NCBI RefSeq assembly: GCF_029076445.1
Contig: NZ_JARESG010000012.1
Location: forward strand, 1-64,000
Direction of reading: 5' to 3'
From: Pseudarthrobacter naphthalenicus
GTDB taxonomy: Bacteria; Actinomycetota; Actinomycetes; Actinomycetales; Micrococcaceae
Length of the DNA stretch: 64,000 bases
The stretch's first letter is position 1; each line of letters begins with the position of its first letter. Both the position numbers and the translations under genes were made by a program. Positions 62,664-64,000 of this stretch are shown one piece after another. Below the pieces are notes generated by a model. The model searched no databases. It saw only the letters and a list, made by a program, of their open reading frames with translations, and was not told the origin of the DNA.

Positions 62664-63772
62664 GCGGCCCCTCCTTCCAGCAGCCGGCGGACCACGACCA
62701 CGGTGACGTCGTCCTCGGCTGATTCGGCGGGAGCCAGGGCCAGGATGGCATCGCTGGCGGCCTGTGCGGAGGCTTGGCCCCGGGTTGCCGAGCCCACGGC
62801 CTCCGTGAAGGACTCCACCGAGTCGAAAACATCCAGCACGCCGTCACTGACCACCACGAGGGAATCCCCGGGGGCCAGGCCGATTGCGGACTGCGGCCAG
62901 GCCGAGCCGGCCCAGGCGCCCACCGGCGGGCCGCCGCTCTGAAGCCGGTGCAGCTCACCGTTTGCCCTGACGTGCAGGGCAAGGCCGTGGCCGGCGTCGA
63001 TGTAATTGACGACGCCGGACGCGGCGTCCAGCCGGGCGTGGAAGAGGGTGGCGAATGAGTTGGAGGAGTCAAGGTCCGCCGCGATGGTGCCGGCGGCGGA
63101 GGCGAAGGCCGCGTCCAGGTCGCGCCGGTGCCCGGTGGACCGCATGACAGCCCTGACCGTGGCCGCAATCAGAGCGGCCCCCATCCCTTTGCCCATGGCG
63201 TCCGCGAACGTCAGGTGCAGGCCGTCCGGGGTCCGGTACCAGTCGTAGAAGTCCCCGCCCACGCTGCGGGAGGGGCGGAAGGCTCCGGCGAGGTCGTAGC
63301 CGTCCACCCGGACGTCTTCTTTGGGCAGAAGGCTCTGCTGGACCTCGGTGGCGCGTTCAAGCTCGCTGTGTTGGGCCGGGTCGGCCGCCCGCGGCTGGTG
63401 ACGGCGGAACAGGGCGTTGATCCTGGACTGGAGCTCCCGCGGGCTGAACGGTTTGCTGATGTAGTCATCGGCACCGTTGTCCAGGCCCGTGAGCTTGTCC
63501 AGTTCGTCCGTGCGGGCGGTCAGCATCACAATAAAGGCATCGGAGAACTCGCGCAGGAGCTTGCAGACCTCCAGCCCGTCCATATCCGGGAGGTTCAGGT
63601 CCAGGGTGACCAGATCCGGCTTGGCGCGGCGGACTTCCTCGACGCCGGGCAGCCCCGCCTGGGCCTGGCTGACCTCGAAGCCCTGCTTGACAAGGACCCG
63701 GACCAGAAGGCCGCGGATATCGGGGTCGTCCTCGATCACAACGGCACGGCGGGCTTCGGGGATGGAAGGCAT
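62660..63772 (-). CDS. Receiver-domain SpoIIE-type serine phosphatase
   Basis: 370 residues. The receiver has acidic pocket Asp15/Asp16, phospho-acceptor Asp58 (LVTLDLNLPDMDG), Thr85 and Lys107 (SKPF). A short coiled linker (ELERATEVQQSLLPKEDVRV) is followed by a PP2C domain with GGDFYDWY, FADAMGKGMGAALIA, VVVSDGVLDVF and the final AEDDVTVVVV. It should dephosphorylate the STAS protein when the receiver is phosphorylated. It heads the operon and overlaps the glycosyltransferase gene by 4 bp. Confidence 0.92.
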   Translation of the reverse strand: MPSIPEARRAVVIEDDPDIRGLLVRVLVKQGFEVSQAQAGLPGVEEVRRAKPDLVTLDLNLPDMDGLEVCKLLREFSDAFIVMLTARTDELDKLTGLDNGADDYISKPFSPRELQSRINALFRRHQPRAADPAQHSELERATEVQQSLLPKEDVRVDGYDLAGAFRPSRSVGGDFYDWYRTPDGLHLTFADAMGKGMGAALIAATVRAVMRSTGHRRDLDAAFASAAGTIAADLDSSNSFATLFHARLDAASGVVNYIDAGHGLALHVRANGELHRLQSGGPPVGAWAGSAWPQSAIGLAPGDSLVVVSDGVLDVFDSVESFTEAVGSATRGQASAQAASDAILALAPAESAEDDVTVVVVRRLLEGGAA

Positions 63773-63787
63773 GACTCTACTTCTACC

Positions 63788-63815
63788 GTATTAAGGCTGT
63801 TGGGGCATGTCACAA
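63788..63815 (-). promoter_or_regulatory. Promoter of the phosphatase-GT2 operon
   Basis: On the minus strand TTGTGA (63815-63810), 16 nt, TAATAC (63793-63788). Transcription would begin near 63781, less than 12 nt before the ATG at 63772, so the leader is very short. Confidence 0.6.
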
Positions 63816-64000
63816 AGCTGACCACACCGGTTGAGTAGCCGTTGAGAGGCCGCTTTAGGTTACCTCAGGGCACATGCGGGTGACGGGTCTTGTGGAAATA
63901 TTTGCACCCCCTTGATGGGGCCTTGAGCGTCGCTGGCCACACTCGATATGGGAGCTCCAACAGGGTGCTTCGAGGAATGCGCGGCTGGCCAGAGGACGGT
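63816..64000. other. Right-edge non-coding region
   Basis: No reading frame of value was seen. On the + strand TTGAGC, 16 nt, GATATG at about 63922-63950 could be a promoter for a gene beyond the window. Confidence 0.3.

Overview
The window is 64 kb of high-GC DNA from an actinobacterium, most probably a soil Micrococcaceae of the Arthrobacter/Pseudarthrobacter type. The evidence is the GC-rich third codon positions, frequent GTG/TTG starts, short or absent mRNA leaders, a DUF222/HNH gene, DUF3073, a DUF1206 membrane protein, a HspR-type (HAIR) operator before clpB, and several short palindromic intergenic repeats. It reads as chromosome: no phage, insertion sequence, plasmid, CRISPR, rRNA or tRNA gene was seen.

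Left part (1-14 kb): a DUF222 gene cut by the window edge, a secreted HNH nuclease lipoprotein, a large SWIM/SNF2 helicase, a DUF4375 protein, and two ECF sigma/anti-sigma pairs. The second pair (9621-10783) and a divergent COG4315-type lipoprotein gene each have a near-identical promoter (TGAACC-N16-CGTC), a clear autoregulated regulon. A DUF1206 protein and a WXG100-like/beta-rich protein with a small partner follow.

14-26 kb: trmB, an MFS exporter, then a tightly coupled operon with a branched-chain-amino-acid-type ABC transporter (five genes), an acyl-CoA synthetase, a TetR regulator, an alpha/beta hydrolase and an MFS transporter. It is probably an uptake-and-CoA-activation system for a carboxylic acid rather than an amino-acid importer.

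26-45 kb: a DEAD-box helicase behind a leader with mutually exclusive hairpins; metallo-hydrolase, aldo-keto reductase and kinase genes; a two-gene SMR exporter under a guanidine-III riboswitch; HutD, a phosphotransferase, a free-standing trpF, a double cupredoxin, DUF4031/HD, an SMI1/KNR4 protein, an FAD-Rieske oxidoreductase and a molybdate operon (regulator-modABC).

45-58 kb: clpB under a HAIR operator, an SDR, a DinB2-like polymerase without an aromatic steric gate, an Lrp/dadA pair, cell-envelope proteins, DUF3073, a VOC protein and purF-purM.

Right end (58-64 kb): a GAF histidine kinase facing a four-gene, overlapping operon that encodes a receiver-SpoIIE phosphatase, a cellulose-synthase-like GT2 with a long insertion before its TED motif, a STAS anti-anti-sigma protein and an RsbW-like protein lacking the usual DxG motif. 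This looks like a partner-switching module built around a polysaccharide synthase, and it is the best candidate for an undescribed system in the window.

Two families of palindromic repeats (three copies and two copies) lie between genes, mostly where transcription converges.
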